64,000 nucleotides of DNA from Lachnospiraceae bacterium AC2031. Lineage in GTDB: Bacteria > Bacillota > Clostridia > Lachnospirales > Lachnospiraceae. The notes below the pieces were generated by a model, which ran no database searches, was not told the origin of the DNA, and saw only the letters and a program-made list of their open reading frames with translations. Of the stretch, positions 25,526 to 34,925 are shown piece after piece. The stretch lies in NCBI GenBank assembly GCA_000687975.1, contig JIAB01000001.1, positions 744,001 to 808,000 of the forward strand, given 5' to 3'. Positions within the stretch are counted from its first letter, which is position 1. Every line of letters begins with the position of its first letter. The translations under genes and the position numbers were made by a program.

Positions 25526-25542
25526 TGTTACGAATCGCAACA
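25526..25542. promoter_or_regulatory. 17-bp inverted repeat between divergent polysaccharide genes
   Basis: TGTTACGA and TCGCAACA pair at 7 of 8 positions around one base, 48 bases upstream of the dehydrogenase promoter's -35. It could be an operator, for example for the XRE domain encoded just downstream. Confidence 0.35.
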
Positions 25543-25589
25543 TTACTCAGGTGCTTTTTAGTATTTTTTTAATAGATTCAAAAAAATAA

Positions 25590-25617
25590 TTGACTATTCA
25601 TCACATTATTCTATAAT
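25590..25617 (+). promoter_or_regulatory. Promoter of the dehydrogenase-epimerase pair
   Basis: TTGACT (25590-25595), 16 bases, TATAAT (25612-25617); predicted start about 25624. AAAGGAG precedes the start codon. Confidence 0.75.
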
Positions 25618-25657
25618 TTTATCATATGATATAAAAAACGCCAAAGGAGTCAGAATA

Positions 25658-27169
25658 ATGAAGCAACTATCCCTCCAACTTCTTTCACAAATAGTCCAAA
25701 ATAAACGCAAAAGCAAAAAATATACACAACTGGATATTGCAAAAGCAACGGGAATACACCGTTCTATCATCAGTAAAATCGAGTCTATGGAGCATACTCC
25801 TTCAGTCAATCAACTCCAAGCATTATCCGAAGTACTAGACTTTGACACAAAAGAACTCTTCATTGATTTTGAGACAGAAAAACAAACTAGCTCATTAGTC
25901 ACGAAACCATACAATATTGCTATTGCTGGAACAGGATATGTAGGACTATCCCTTGCAGTTCTTCTATCTCAGCTCAACTATGTTACCGCCGTAGATATTA
26001 TACCAGAAAAAGTAGATATATTAAATAACTTCACATCCCCTATCCAAGATGAATATATCGAAAAATTCTTAGCTGAAGCAAAAAATGGAAAAAGAAAACT
26101 CAACCTTGAAGCAACAACTGATGGGATTACTGCATATAAAAATGCTGACTTTATAATTATTGCAACTCCAACCAACTATGATCCTAAGAAAAACTTCTTT
26201 GATTGTTCATCTGTAGAATCAGTTATTGAATTAGTCCTTGAATCTACAAAAGACAGAAAAGAAAAACCAACTATCGTAATTAAATCAACTATCCCAGTTG
26301 GTTACACTATGTCTGTACGAGAAAAATATAATGCTGATAATATACTATTCAGTCCCGAATTCTTAAGAGAATCAAAAGCTTTATATGACAACTTATTCCC
26401 TAGCAGAATAATCGTCGGATGTGACGAAAACACAAGAGCAAAGGCAGAAGTTTTCGCAGCACTACTTCAACAAGGTGCAATCAAAACCCCTGTCGAAAAA
26501 CTATATATGGGATACACAGAAGCTGAAGCCACAAAACTCTTTGTAAATACATATCTTGCTCTAAGAGTATCATATTTCAATGAATTAGATACATATGCAG
26601 AAGTAAAGGAGCTGAATACTGCTTCAATCATAAAAGGAGTATGTCTTGATCCAAGAGTTGGAGATTATTATAATAACCCCTCCTTTGGATATGGTGGCTA
26701 TTGTCTTCCAAAAGACACAAAACAGCTATTGGCCAATTACAATGATGTACCTCAAAATATGATGTCAGCAATAGTTGAAAGCAATAGAACTAGAAAAGAT
26801 TTTATAGCAGATAGAGTTCTTGAAATCGCTGGAACATATGGTAACAGTGAAAGCTACTCATCAGCAAAAGAATCAAAACAAAAAGAGGTTGTCGTAGGCG
26901 TATACAGGCTCACTATGAAATCAAATTCAGACAACTTCCGTCAATCTTCTATTCAAGGTGTTATGAAAAGAATTAAAGCAAAAGGAGCTACAGTTGTAAT
27001 ATACGAACCGACACTTGAAGATGGCAGTACATTCTTCGGAAGTGAAGTTATAAATGATATAAAGAAGTTTAAAGAAAAATGCGGTTGCATAATTGCAAAC
27101 AGATACGATGCATCACTTGATGATGTTGAAGAAAAGGTTTATACACGAGACTTATTCAGAAGGGATTAA
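25658..27169 (+). CDS. XRE helix-turn-helix fused to UDP-glucose 6-dehydrogenase-type enzyme
   Basis: A 503-residue protein. Residues about 10-75 are an XRE/Cro helix-turn-helix ([21 protein letters not shown], then [15 protein letters not shown]). The rest is a full nucleotide-sugar dehydrogenase: [13 protein letters not shown] near 90, TPTNYD near 170, [14 protein letters not shown] near 230, and the catalytic Cys in [13 protein letters not shown] near 350. The enzyme part oxidises a UDP-hexose, probably UDP-glucose to UDP-glucuronate, feeding the epimerase seven bases downstream. Usual enzymes have about 390-450 residues with no DNA-binding domain. The fusion suggests a self-regulating enzyme, which is inference. 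Confidence 0.88.
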   Translation: MKQLSLQLLSQIVQNKRKSKKYTQLDIAKATGIHRSIISKIESMEHTPSVNQLQALSEVLDFDTKELFIDFETEKQTSSLVTKPYNIAIAGTGYVGLSLAVLLSQLNYVTAVDIIPEKVDILNNFTSPIQDEYIEKFLAEAKNGKRKLNLEATTDGITAYKNADFIIIATPTNYDPKKNFFDCSSVESVIELVLESTKDRKEKPTIVIKSTIPVGYTMSVREKYNADNILFSPEFLRESKALYDNLFPSRIIVGCDENTRAKAEVFAALLQQGAIKTPVEKLYMGYTEAEATKLFVNTYLALRVSYFNELDTYAEVKELNTASIIKGVCLDPRVGDYYNNPSFGYGGYCLPKDTKQLLANYNDVPQNMMSAIVESNRTRKDFIADRVLEIAGTYGNSESYSSAKESKQKEVVVGVYRLTMKSNSDNFRQSSIQGVMKRIKAKGATVVIYEPTLEDGSTFFGSEVINDIKKFKEKCGCIIANRYDASLDDVEEKVYTRDLFRRD

Positions 27170-27175
27170 TATAAA

Positions 27176-28285
27176 ATGAAAAACAATAAAACAAAAATAG
27201 ATTTAAATGGAAAAACTATACTTGTTACAGGATCTCCCGGCTTTATTGGTGCCAATTTAGTACTTAGACTCCTTAAGGAAATATCTTCTGGAACAATAAT
27301 AAGCTTAGATAATTTGAATAACTACTATGATCCTAAGCTTAAAGAATATAGACTTGGATTAATAGAAGATGCAGCTAGAACAAGTAATGCAAAGCACATT
27401 TTTATCAAAGGTAATATTGCAGATAAATCTCTTATTGATCAAGTTTTTAATGATCATAAACCTGCTGTTGTAGTAAACCTCGCAGCACAAGCAGGTGTCA
27501 GATATTCAATAGATCATCCCGATGTATATATTGAAAGTAATATAATTGGATTTTATAACATATTAGAGGCTTGCAGATATAGCTATAACAATGGAGAATC
27601 AGGAGTTGAGCACTTAGTATACGCTTCATCCTCATCTGTATATGGAGGAAATAAAAAAGTGCCTTTCAGCACTGATGATAAAGTAGATAATCCTGTATCT
27701 CTTTATGCCGCCACAAAGAAATCAAACGAATTAATATGTCACAGTTATTCAAAATTATATAACATTCCTGCAACGGGTCTCCGATTCTTCACTGTATACG
27801 GTCCAGCAGGGAGACCAGATATGTTCTACTACTCTGCTACCGAAAAGCTTGTTAGAGGAGAAAACATTAAAATCTTCAACTATGGTAACTGCAAAAGAGA
27901 CTTTACATATATAGATGATATTGTTGAAGGAATATACAGAGTAATGCAAGGCGCCCCTGAAAAGAAAACTGGTGAGGACGGCCTTCCTATCCCACCATAC
28001 GCTTTATATAACATAGGTGGAGGAACACCAGAAAACCTTCTTGATTATATTACTACACTACAAGAAGAATTGGTTAATTCCGGTATACTTCCAAACGACT
28101 ACGATTTTGAGTCACATAAAGAGCTTGTTGCAATGCAACCTGGCGATGTTCCAGTCACATATGCTGACAGTAAAGGACTTGAGGATGATTATGGTTTTAC
28201 TCCAAATATAGGAATACGAGAAGGGCTTAGGAGCTTTGCAAAATGGTACAAAAAATCATCCGATATATCATCTAACATAAGTTGA
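27176..28285 (+). CDS. UDP-glucuronate 4-epimerase-like enzyme
   Basis: A 369-residue extended SDR protein. GSPGFIGAN is the NAD loop (near 18), SSSSVYG the active-site Ser (near 155) and YAATK the catalytic Tyr/Lys (near 180). QAGVRYSIDHPDVYIESN and RFFTVYGPAGRPDMFYY are typical of the family that converts UDP-glucuronate to UDP-galacturonate. It directly follows the dehydrogenase that would make UDP-glucuronate, giving a two-step supply of acidic sugar. It is a paralogue of the gene at 18203 in the same orientation. Confidence 0.85.
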   Translation: MKNNKTKIDLNGKTILVTGSPGFIGANLVLRLLKEISSGTIISLDNLNNYYDPKLKEYRLGLIEDAARTSNAKHIFIKGNIADKSLIDQVFNDHKPAVVVNLAAQAGVRYSIDHPDVYIESNIIGFYNILEACRYSYNNGESGVEHLVYASSSSVYGGNKKVPFSTDDKVDNPVSLYAATKKSNELICHSYSKLYNIPATGLRFFTVYGPAGRPDMFYYSATEKLVRGENIKIFNYGNCKRDFTYIDDIVEGIYRVMQGAPEKKTGEDGLPIPPYALYNIGGGTPENLLDYITTLQEELVNSGILPNDYDFESHKELVAMQPGDVPVTYADSKGLEDDYGFTPNIGIREGLRSFAKWYKKSSDISSNIS

Positions 28286-28310
28286 AAGACAACCAATAAC
28301 TCTCCTCTTT

Positions 28311-28347
28311 CTATAGTTAGTTATCTATATATTATAACTAACTATAG
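28311..28347 (+). terminator. Long hairpin after the second epimerase
   Basis: A perfect 14-bp stem (CTATAGTTAGTTAT and its complement) with a 9-base loop, 25 bases past the stop codon. The stem is AT-rich and no T-run follows, so it may be a weak terminator or an RNA-stabilising hairpin. Confidence 0.45.
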
Positions 28348-28506
28348 AAAACTCTTTATAATAGCAATAAGCCTTTCACATCTTCTTGTTCAGACGTGAT
28401 ATATATTATTATGAAAGATACCCCACTAGTACCATAAAACAATATGAAGTATTATTGTTTTACAAAGTGTCACAAGAATGCATTTTTGCTTTCAATATAT
28501 TACACA

Positions 28507-28760
28507 CTAAATTCCAATAATATTGCAAAAAAAACCTCTCTTCACAAAGTATTCTTTTACCTTTTCCAAGGTTTTATCATCTACAGAAAATGATGAATTG
28601 AAACTATATTCTAAACCTAAATCGTTGTATTTGTTAACTCCAAGATTATGAATCTTGAAGATTTCAATCTGAGATCAGATACAATTAGGCTGTTTAAATC
28701 TTTATTCAAGTAATGCTCCATATTACAAGATGGAACTATGACCGTTATTATTTTATCCAT
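28507..28760 (-). pseudogene. Joined remnants of a GT2 gene start and a radical-SAM activase end
   Basis: From an ATG at 28760 with AAGGGGG upstream, 47 codons read MDKIITVIVPSCNMEHYLN and on to NSLIVSDLR, the opening of a GT2 glycosyltransferase, then end at a stop at 28617. In the next frame, from about 28673 to a stop at 28507, the reading EIFKIHNLGVNKYNDLGLEY, then KVKEYFVKRGFFCNIIGI, looks like the C-terminus of a glycyl-radical activating (radical SAM) protein. The two pieces overlap in different frames, so this looks like a deletion scar, not a functional gene. The second identification is tentative. Confidence 0.45.
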
Positions 28761-29089
28761 TCTTTCAACCCCCTTGTAATAACATGTTTTTTATACTATT
28801 ATCATCAATTTTTCTGTGGCAAAATGTATGCAAAAAAAAATAAGAATATAGAAAAATAATTGCCTACTAACTATATTCTTGATTGAATCGTTTCATTCAG
28901 TTCTTGCTCATTGTGTCTAAAAGAGATGAATAATGTCACTTTTTACTATGAAATCATAATAGTAATATTTTTTAGATTGTATTTTTCTACTTCTCCTTAA
29001 TTACACAAAATAACGGATTATCATTATTCCACATATGTAAATGTCAAAATAACAGTTTGCTGAATGATACAATTGAAATAACCAGTTTT

Positions 29090-30124
29090 TCATAAAATCT
29101 TCTTCTTGACATTATAAATTTTATTAATTCCAATCATCATGGAATAATGCCCTGTGTGTAATTCAGAAATAATAATACTCCCAATTAATGAAATACTTGC
29201 CTTATCAACCTTATCTATATATTCCTTAAAATATTTTGACTGTCTTACATCATTCAGCAATCTTTTAATTTCATAAGATGAAGCATTAAAAGTTAGAATT
29301 GTCTTCACTTGATCTAAAAACACCTTTAACGAATACTTGTTGTAAGCTTCCCACTGTTGCGCGCTAAAAACATTTTCTTTTTTAAGGAAAGTGATAACCG
29401 TCTCTCTTACAGTAAAATCCACTTTATAACTTTGAATATTTACAGTGTTTGTTATGCTTGATTCATTATATCTATAGTTATATAGAGACACCGGTAAATA
29501 AAGAAAGCTTTGTCCCTTTTCATATATTTCAATACTTTGAAGTAAATCTTCAGCCAAGGATATATTATAATATTGCGAGTAGTCTCTAGATAACAATTCT
29601 GCACGAACAGCTTTTCTGCACAAGGAATTCAATGCACTATGAGTAAAAACCAGCTCATAGAATTCACTTTTATCCAAAATCAACTTTTTCTTATTAATTT
29701 CAGGCTCAAATCCGCCTATTATCTTCATATCATGTATACGATCCAGTCCATAGATAACACAATCTGGATAGTACGTATCTATATTTTTGTATAATGTTTC
29801 AATAGTATATTCTTTCAGCATGTCGTCAGCGTCCAAAAAAACATACCAATTTCCTGTTGCTTTACTGATGCCGTATTGTCTTGCAGAAAGCTGTCCTTGG
29901 TTTTCCTTGTGATAAGATTTTATATAATCATACTTTCGTGAATATTCATCACCAATCACCCCACTATTATCAGTTGAGCCATCATCCACCAATATAACTT
30001 CATATACTGGTTTGCTTTGTCGAATGACAGATTCTAAGCATTCCTTTAGATAGTTTTCTACGTTATACACAGGAATTAAAACGCTAATTCTAATCTCTTC
30101 TTTTAATACATCGGACGTCATCAC
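29090..30124 (-). CDS. Glycosyltransferase, family 2
   Basis: A 344-residue GT-A enzyme. The nucleotide-binding opening SVLIPVYNVENYLKECLESV (residues about 14-33), VDDGSTDNSG near 46, and the metal-binding YVFLDADDML near 94 are the classical GT2 set. GGAG is eight bases before the ATG. The gene overlaps the CapA-like gene by four bases (ATGA) and is the last of the AT-rich cluster. The extended C-terminal half of about 200 residues is probably acceptor-binding. Confidence 0.9.
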   Translation of the reverse strand: MMTSDVLKEEIRISVLIPVYNVENYLKECLESVIRQSKPVYEVILVDDGSTDNSGVIGDEYSRKYDYIKSYHKENQGQLSARQYGISKATGNWYVFLDADDMLKEYTIETLYKNIDTYYPDCVIYGLDRIHDMKIIGGFEPEINKKKLILDKSEFYELVFTHSALNSLCRKAVRAELLSRDYSQYYNISLAEDLLQSIEIYEKGQSFLYLPVSLYNYRYNESSITNTVNIQSYKVDFTVRETVITFLKKENVFSAQQWEAYNKYSLKVFLDQVKTILTFNASSYEIKRLLNDVRQSKYFKEYIDKVDKASISLIGSIIISELHTGHYSMMIGINKIYNVKKKIL

Positions 30125-31269
30125 TTATCTCCATCAACCGAAAGATTCATAACTGTTGTTGCCAATTCATTATGAGCTTCACATTCAATTACATTCCTGA
30201 CTACCACTTTATTTTTAACAGGATACTGAAACTTGATGTACCTATAGTCAGACAACTTATTAAGAATACGTACAAGCATAGATTTTGACTTTTTTCCATA
30301 AAGTCTTAAAAGATACTCTTTTTCCATTTCCCGAGCAAATTCTATATACCGTTCCTTTACAAAATCCTTCTTCTGAATTTCTTCACTCCTATTATAAAAC
30401 GCTTCCAAAATCACTTCACATTCTTTATCAATGGCCATCCTCACGCAGTTTTCTTCTTTCACAATTGGAATAAAGGACAGTTCAAATGAATTTTTTGATA
30501 CATCGACACAAATAATTAATGATGTTTTCCAATATTCTGATTCTGATTGATCAAAAAGAAAATTCCCCTGTCCATATACTAATGTACTACCATTATACTC
30601 CTCCATACAACCAATACAATGAGTATGTTGAGCAATCACCAAGTCAGCTCCGCATTCTGCAAACTTACGAAATATCTTTTGAAGATTCGGTGATGGATAT
30701 CTATAGTGTTCTTTCCCACCATGATAGAGTACGACAGCATAATCACATTGTTTTTTCAATTCCTTAACATGATCAAAGCTATATAAAGGATCATAAGGAT
30801 TTGCACCCGGTTTTTCTTCTGTGGCAATCGAAAATTCATGCTCAGCACAACAATAAAAGCCAATTTTCTTATCATTTACAGAAACGATATATGGCTTTAA
30901 TGCTTCTTCTAAATTTTTCCCAACACCGGAATAATGTATGCCAGACTTGTTTAAAATAGATATTGTCGATTCCAAGCCTTGAATACCTTGATCCATAATG
31001 TGATTATTCGCCAAAGTAAAGAAATATGGATTGATATTCTTAATTCCTTTTATAGTATTCGTTGGAGCATTCAAGCAAGGACCACACTTTGTAATCGGTG
31101 ATAATTCATCGCATAAAGGTGTCTCAAGATTCATTGCGATAAAATCTGCATTATGAAGCAGATCAATAAGATTTTTACCTATCAGACGAAGCGTTTCCCC
31201 ATTCTCAAACAACTCAGTATTCGATTGTGTTGGCACAATGTCCGCCGCAATCACAATTATTCCTGACAT
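30121..31269 (-). CDS. CapA-family protein (PGA_cap metallophosphatase-like)
   Basis: The ATG at 31269 is preceded by GGAGA; 382 residues. The fold of CapA/PgsA proteins is seen in FIAMNLETPLCDE near 45, FTLANNHIMDQGIQGL near 85, VVLYHGGKEHYRYPSP near 185, IAQHTHCIGCMEEYNG near 225 and VYGQGNFLFDQ near 245. The Asn/His residues fit a metallophosphatase-like centre. The enzyme's exact reaction is not settled in the family, which is linked to poly-gamma-glutamate capsule and to glycan modification. There is no signal peptide, so it probably acts inside the cell. No pgsB/C genes accompany it. Confidence 0.83.
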   Translation of the reverse strand: MSGIIVIAADIVPTQSNTELFENGETLRLIGKNLIDLLHNADFIAMNLETPLCDELSPITKCGPCLNAPTNTIKGIKNINPYFFTLANNHIMDQGIQGLESTISILNKSGIHYSGVGKNLEEALKPYIVSVNDKKIGFYCCAEHEFSIATEEKPGANPYDPLYSFDHVKELKKQCDYAVVLYHGGKEHYRYPSPNLQKIFRKFAECGADLVIAQHTHCIGCMEEYNGSTLVYGQGNFLFDQSESEYWKTSLIICVDVSKNSFELSFIPIVKEENCVRMAIDKECEVILEAFYNRSEEIQKKDFVKERYIEFAREMEKEYLLRLYGKKSKSMLVRILNKLSDYRYIKFQYPVKNKVVVRNVIECEAHNELATTVMNLSVDGDK

Positions 31270-31296
31270 ACGTTCTCCATTTCTATACACTTTCAA

Positions 31297-31671
31297 TATT
31301 AATCAACTTTCCAAATATATTATTCCACTCATCCGAAATAATCCATCCAAAAATTCGATTAGATAAATTGTTATTTCTGCAAATCAAATCTTTCATCCAC
31401 TTCATAAAAATCAATATTACTAAATAGTATACTGTACTAAACGTTTTATATTTATAGAATAATTGGCTTTTGATAGTTAACCCCATCAAATGAAATAAGA
31501 TGAACCAATACTACAAAGATACGTTTATTCCTTTCCATGTCATATATACAATCTTATGATTTGGGATACTTACTATAATAAACTGATGGTGTTTAAATTA
31601 TTAAGACACAAGGACCTAAATTAATAGTTAATAGGTTATATCAATAAAAAATTGAATAACTAAATTTTCCT
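31297..31671. other. Intergenic stretch of about 375 bases
   Basis: AT-rich. A minus-strand frame at 31283-31489 (about 41 residues from its inner ATG, ending FGKLINIESV) reads without ribosome-binding site and could be the end of a lost gene. I see no promoter or terminator of good quality. Confidence 0.45.
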
Positions 31672-32610
31672 TTAATTAAATATATCTGACCTTGGTAGTT
31701 TTATCCAATTACCGAGCGTTTCATCCCATTCTGAAGGAGTGAATTCTTCCCAACCTGATCCAGGAAAAAATGTTATTTCTCCAAAAAATAATTTTTCTCC
31801 AACCTCGTAAAAATCTATTCGTACAAAAGGTATATTTTTTGATAACTTTTCTGCCAAATCAACCATCTCATCATAATTTAGTGGTTTCTTTATCTCTAAT
31901 TTACTTTTGGGATAGTGTCGTTCAAAAGGCATCTCCTTCCAATCCTTGTCAAAGAACGTTATTTTTAGCCCATCTTCAGTGAAACGTTCACTTCCAACAA
32001 AAGAACATTTGACTTTCCCATTAAAACACATTAATTTATAATCTTTTAATTCATTCGATTCATTGTCTTCCATATATTGCTCAGCAAATATTTTTCTTTC
32101 AACTAATTTGTAAGGCCATTCACGCCCCCAATAAAATGCATCTGTTTTTAATCTTTTTGTAAGTTTACGACGAGCTTTTTTCACATCGAACTTAGATCTA
32201 TCATGACATATCACAACACTTCCTGAATCATGATTGCATTTAAGTACAAATTGATCAGGGAGTTCATCAAAATCTATATCATCGAAAGAATCATAAATAC
32301 CTATAGTTGGAATAATATATTCTTTTCCTATAATATCAGCAACATAATCTTTTACCAATACTTTATCTACCATTTTAACATATTCGGGATTACGGTCATA
32401 AAGCTTTAACCATTGAAGTTTTTCATTGAATGAAACTGGTTTATTTAAATTTATTTTTTTTCCAAAACGAATACGATATGTTAATTTTAAATATTTTTCG
32501 TCTGATAAAAGATTAGTTATACCTGTATGAACAACATTGTTATATATAGCAATAATTACCTGCCTTTTATCTTCATTTAATAGCTTTCTTAATGTTTTTA
32601 TTTTACTCAT
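31672..32610 (-). CDS. TupA-like ATP-grasp protein of polysaccharide loci
   Basis: A 312-residue protein matching the ATPgrasp_TupA family. NKPVSFNEKLQWLKLYDRNPEY near residue 55, VLKCNHDSGSVVICHD near 122, KIFAEQYMEDN and FVRIDFYEVGEKLFFGEITFFPGSGWEEF near 275 carry the ATP-grasp elements. TupA is linked to teichuronopeptide synthesis, where it would join an amino acid or peptide to a glycan carboxylate. Together with UDP-uronate synthesis upstream, amide-linked decoration of uronic acids is plausible but inferred. Overlaps the polymerase gene by four bases. Confidence 0.8.
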   Translation of the reverse strand: MSKIKTLRKLLNEDKRQVIIAIYNNVVHTGITNLLSDEKYLKLTYRIRFGKKINLNKPVSFNEKLQWLKLYDRNPEYVKMVDKVLVKDYVADIIGKEYIIPTIGIYDSFDDIDFDELPDQFVLKCNHDSGSVVICHDRSKFDVKKARRKLTKRLKTDAFYWGREWPYKLVERKIFAEQYMEDNESNELKDYKLMCFNGKVKCSFVGSERFTEDGLKITFFDKDWKEMPFERHYPKSKLEIKKPLNYDEMVDLAEKLSKNIPFVRIDFYEVGEKLFFGEITFFPGSGWEEFTPSEWDETLGNWIKLPRSDIFN

Positions 32611-33827
32611 GTAAAAATATTTTCCTCTATTTCAAAATTTCTTATTATTTGTTCAATAGCTACACTCGAAAAGATAACTGGTATATACCAAATAGCTTGA
32701 GCAGAAAAAGTAACAGCAGCCCAATCTAACAACATTCCTACTATTAAAATCAGCAAAGCCATAATTCTTAAGTTTCTATTATTATCTACATAAATATACT
32801 TACCATTAACCAAAGTATATAAATTCCATAAATGTTTAGAATAGAAAATAAAGGTACCAACAACCCCAAAACTGCATAGTAACTCTATATAATTGCAATG
32901 TGAATAATCATAATTTGTGCTTGTTAAAGAATAAAAATAATTGTATCCTCCTCCAAACACAGGTTTACTTAGAAAGAACCTAAATCCTTCAATAATCATA
33001 TACTCACGCATATTTGTCGAATATGAATAGTACTGCGAAACATTTCCATATCTCCACGTCATAAACATTGATTCAATTCGAATACCAATAATGTTATAAA
33101 AATATGATACATTAAAAACAAGATACACTAACCCAATTAATCCAAGAAAAACTTTCAGCCATATGCTTGCATTCTTCTTTTGATATATTAGTATCATCAA
33201 AAAATCAAACAGTATTATAATAAGTGCCTTTTTAGATCCCGTCAACAAAACAAACAAAGCCAATATAACAAACAATACTATAGTCTTTTTTTCTTTTTTT
33301 ATACAATATTTCCAAACAGCAAACATTGAAACAATACCTATATTAAAACCTACGGTATTAGAATTACCACTTAATGACTCGCCTAATCTCATCCCTCCAA
33401 GTATAATACTCGTACCTTCCTTAACAACCAAAACAACTATCGAAAATAAACCTGCAAAAATAAATGGAGAAATAACCTTTTCAATACTTTGCTGTATTAA
33501 CGCATTCATCGCAATATAAAGAGAAATTGCCTCAAATAATCTGACAATAATTATATCAAAATTAAACTCTCCTGCTTTTAATCTAAATTCCCCGTTAAAT
33601 AAAATCACAGCATAAACAAAACAAAGCCATAATATACAATTATTTATTCTAATCTTTGTACTAAAGGATCCAATATTGGTAAAAAAAACTACAGCAATAC
33701 CTAAAAAACTTAGTATTCTATAAATATAGATATCTGTTGCATTATAAAAACATATATTTGACACCAGCAATATTGCAAGTGCAATACTGTTAAAATTAAC
33801 CTTTTGAATTTTAATATTAAATATCAT
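32607..33827 (-). CDS. Wzy-like polysaccharide polymerase / O-antigen ligase family
   Basis: A 406-residue protein with about ten to eleven membrane helices and a larger extracytoplasmic loop at about residues 245-310 (FRFFLSKPVFGGGYNYFYS, then YDYSHCNYIELLCSFGVVG). The motif GxGxN with a later His and the SHCNYIELL pattern are usual for O-antigen polymerase/ligase proteins. It would polymerise lipid-linked repeat units outside the membrane. No flippase gene (Wzx) is seen in the window. Overlaps the GT4 gene upstream by 11 bases. Confidence 0.82.
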   Translation of the reverse strand: MIFNIKIQKVNFNSIALAILLVSNICFYNATDIYIYRILSFLGIAVVFFTNIGSFSTKIRINNCILWLCFVYAVILFNGEFRLKAGEFNFDIIIVRLFEAISLYIAMNALIQQSIEKVISPFIFAGLFSIVVLVVKEGTSIILGGMRLGESLSGNSNTVGFNIGIVSMFAVWKYCIKKEKKTIVLFVILALFVLLTGSKKALIIILFDFLMILIYQKKNASIWLKVFLGLIGLVYLVFNVSYFYNIIGIRIESMFMTWRYGNVSQYYSYSTNMREYMIIEGFRFFLSKPVFGGGYNYFYSLTSTNYDYSHCNYIELLCSFGVVGTFIFYSKHLWNLYTLVNGKYIYVDNNRNLRIMALLILIVGMLLDWAAVTFSAQAIWYIPVIFSSVAIEQIIRNFEIEENIFT

Positions 33828-34899
33828 TATTTATAGTATTCCTTTTCAAAAATGATTCCCACTGAGAATATATATCTTCGGAATTGAAATGAAGCATTTT
33901 TATTTTCGACCTCTTCGAAAACTCTTTCATTAACTGTTCATCACTAGATAGCAATGATATAGCTTCCGCCAAAGAATCAGCATTTCCACATTCAACAATT
34001 AATCCATCAATATTATCATCAATTATCTCTCTAGCCCCTCCTGGTCTACAATCAGTAGAAATGCAAGGAATTCCCAATGCCATGGCTTCAAGAAGTGTAT
34101 TAGGTAGGCCTTCATAATCAGATGAAAGCACAAACAAAGATGCATCAAGTATTAATCTATGAATTTCAGGACTTGTCCCTTTAAGAAAAACTCTATCACT
34201 CAAATTTAGCGAATCTATATAACTCTGAAGTTCTTCTCTTAATTCTCCATCTCCATATATCTCTAAGTTGTAATTCTTCTCTGTTTTAGAAAAAATGTTA
34301 AATGCATCAATTAACAACTTATGATTTTTTTGTGGATGCAAACGACCAACAGTTACAATGACTTTTCTTCGTTTCTTAATATCTGGATATTTATCTAAAT
34401 TTATAAATACTGGATTTGGAATAACTACGCTTCGACTCTGAACTTTATTATTAAAATATTCAAGAGCGCCTTTTGACTGAAAAACAAATCCGTTTATTTT
34501 GGGCAAAGTTATCTTTCTTATTAAACCAACCAATCCATTATACTCTTGGTCGCCTGGATCACCCCTTTCAGAATATATAACACAACCTGTTATCCGTTTG
34601 CTCATCATGGCAGTCATATAAGCTGATTGAAACCAAAAATTTACAGTAATATCAGGTTTAATTTGTTTTAATGATTTTTTTATATCCTGAAATCGTGTTA
34701 TAATCCTTAAAAAACCAGTCTTTCTGTCTGGTAAGTAAAGATATTTTACCTTTTCATCCAACTTATAACAATTATTGTCTACACTAATGGATATAAGAGT
34801 AACATTATGTCCTCTCGCCGCCATTGAATTTGCAAGCATAACGTTTTGTTTTTCCGCCCCACCAAATCCATGCAAGTATGATAGGAATACAATTTTCAT
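33817..34899 (-). CDS. Glycosyltransferase, family 4 (GT-B)
   Basis: A 360-residue protein; GAGGAAAGGA precedes the ATG. The N-terminal domain opens MKIVFLSYLHGFGGAEKQN, with the glycine-rich acceptor loop. The donor site is VTVGRLHPQKNHKLLIDAF near 190 and SSDYEGLPNTLLEAMALGIPC near 268-288, then GAREIID. The best-conserved GT4 member in the cluster. Donor and acceptor are not predictable from sequence. Confidence 0.92.
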   Translation of the reverse strand: MKIVFLSYLHGFGGAEKQNVMLANSMAARGHNVTLISISVDNNCYKLDEKVKYLYLPDRKTGFLRIITRFQDIKKSLKQIKPDITVNFWFQSAYMTAMMSKRITGCVIYSERGDPGDQEYNGLVGLIRKITLPKINGFVFQSKGALEYFNNKVQSRSVVIPNPVFINLDKYPDIKKRRKVIVTVGRLHPQKNHKLLIDAFNIFSKTEKNYNLEIYGDGELREELQSYIDSLNLSDRVFLKGTSPEIHRLILDASLFVLSSDYEGLPNTLLEAMALGIPCISTDCRPGGAREIIDDNIDGLIVECGNADSLAEAISLLSSDEQLMKEFSKRSKIKMLHFNSEDIYSQWESFLKRNTINNDI

Positions 34900-34925
34900 A
34901 TATTATCCTTTCCTCAGCCAAACAA

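Larger units (their letters stand above)
28286..29089. other. 804-bp decayed intergenic stretch
   Basis: No intact gene. It holds a long hairpin (28311-28347), another 10-bp stem (TAAAACAATA 28435-28444 / 28453-28462), the gene remnants at 28507-28760, and about 330 bases of AT-rich sequence (28761-29089) in which I see nothing definite. Confidence 0.7.

Noticed and set aside
31283-31489. Minus-strand frame just before the CapA-like gene
   Set aside because: No ribosome-binding site and no recognisable family; perhaps the tail of a lost gene, but not supportable as a gene.
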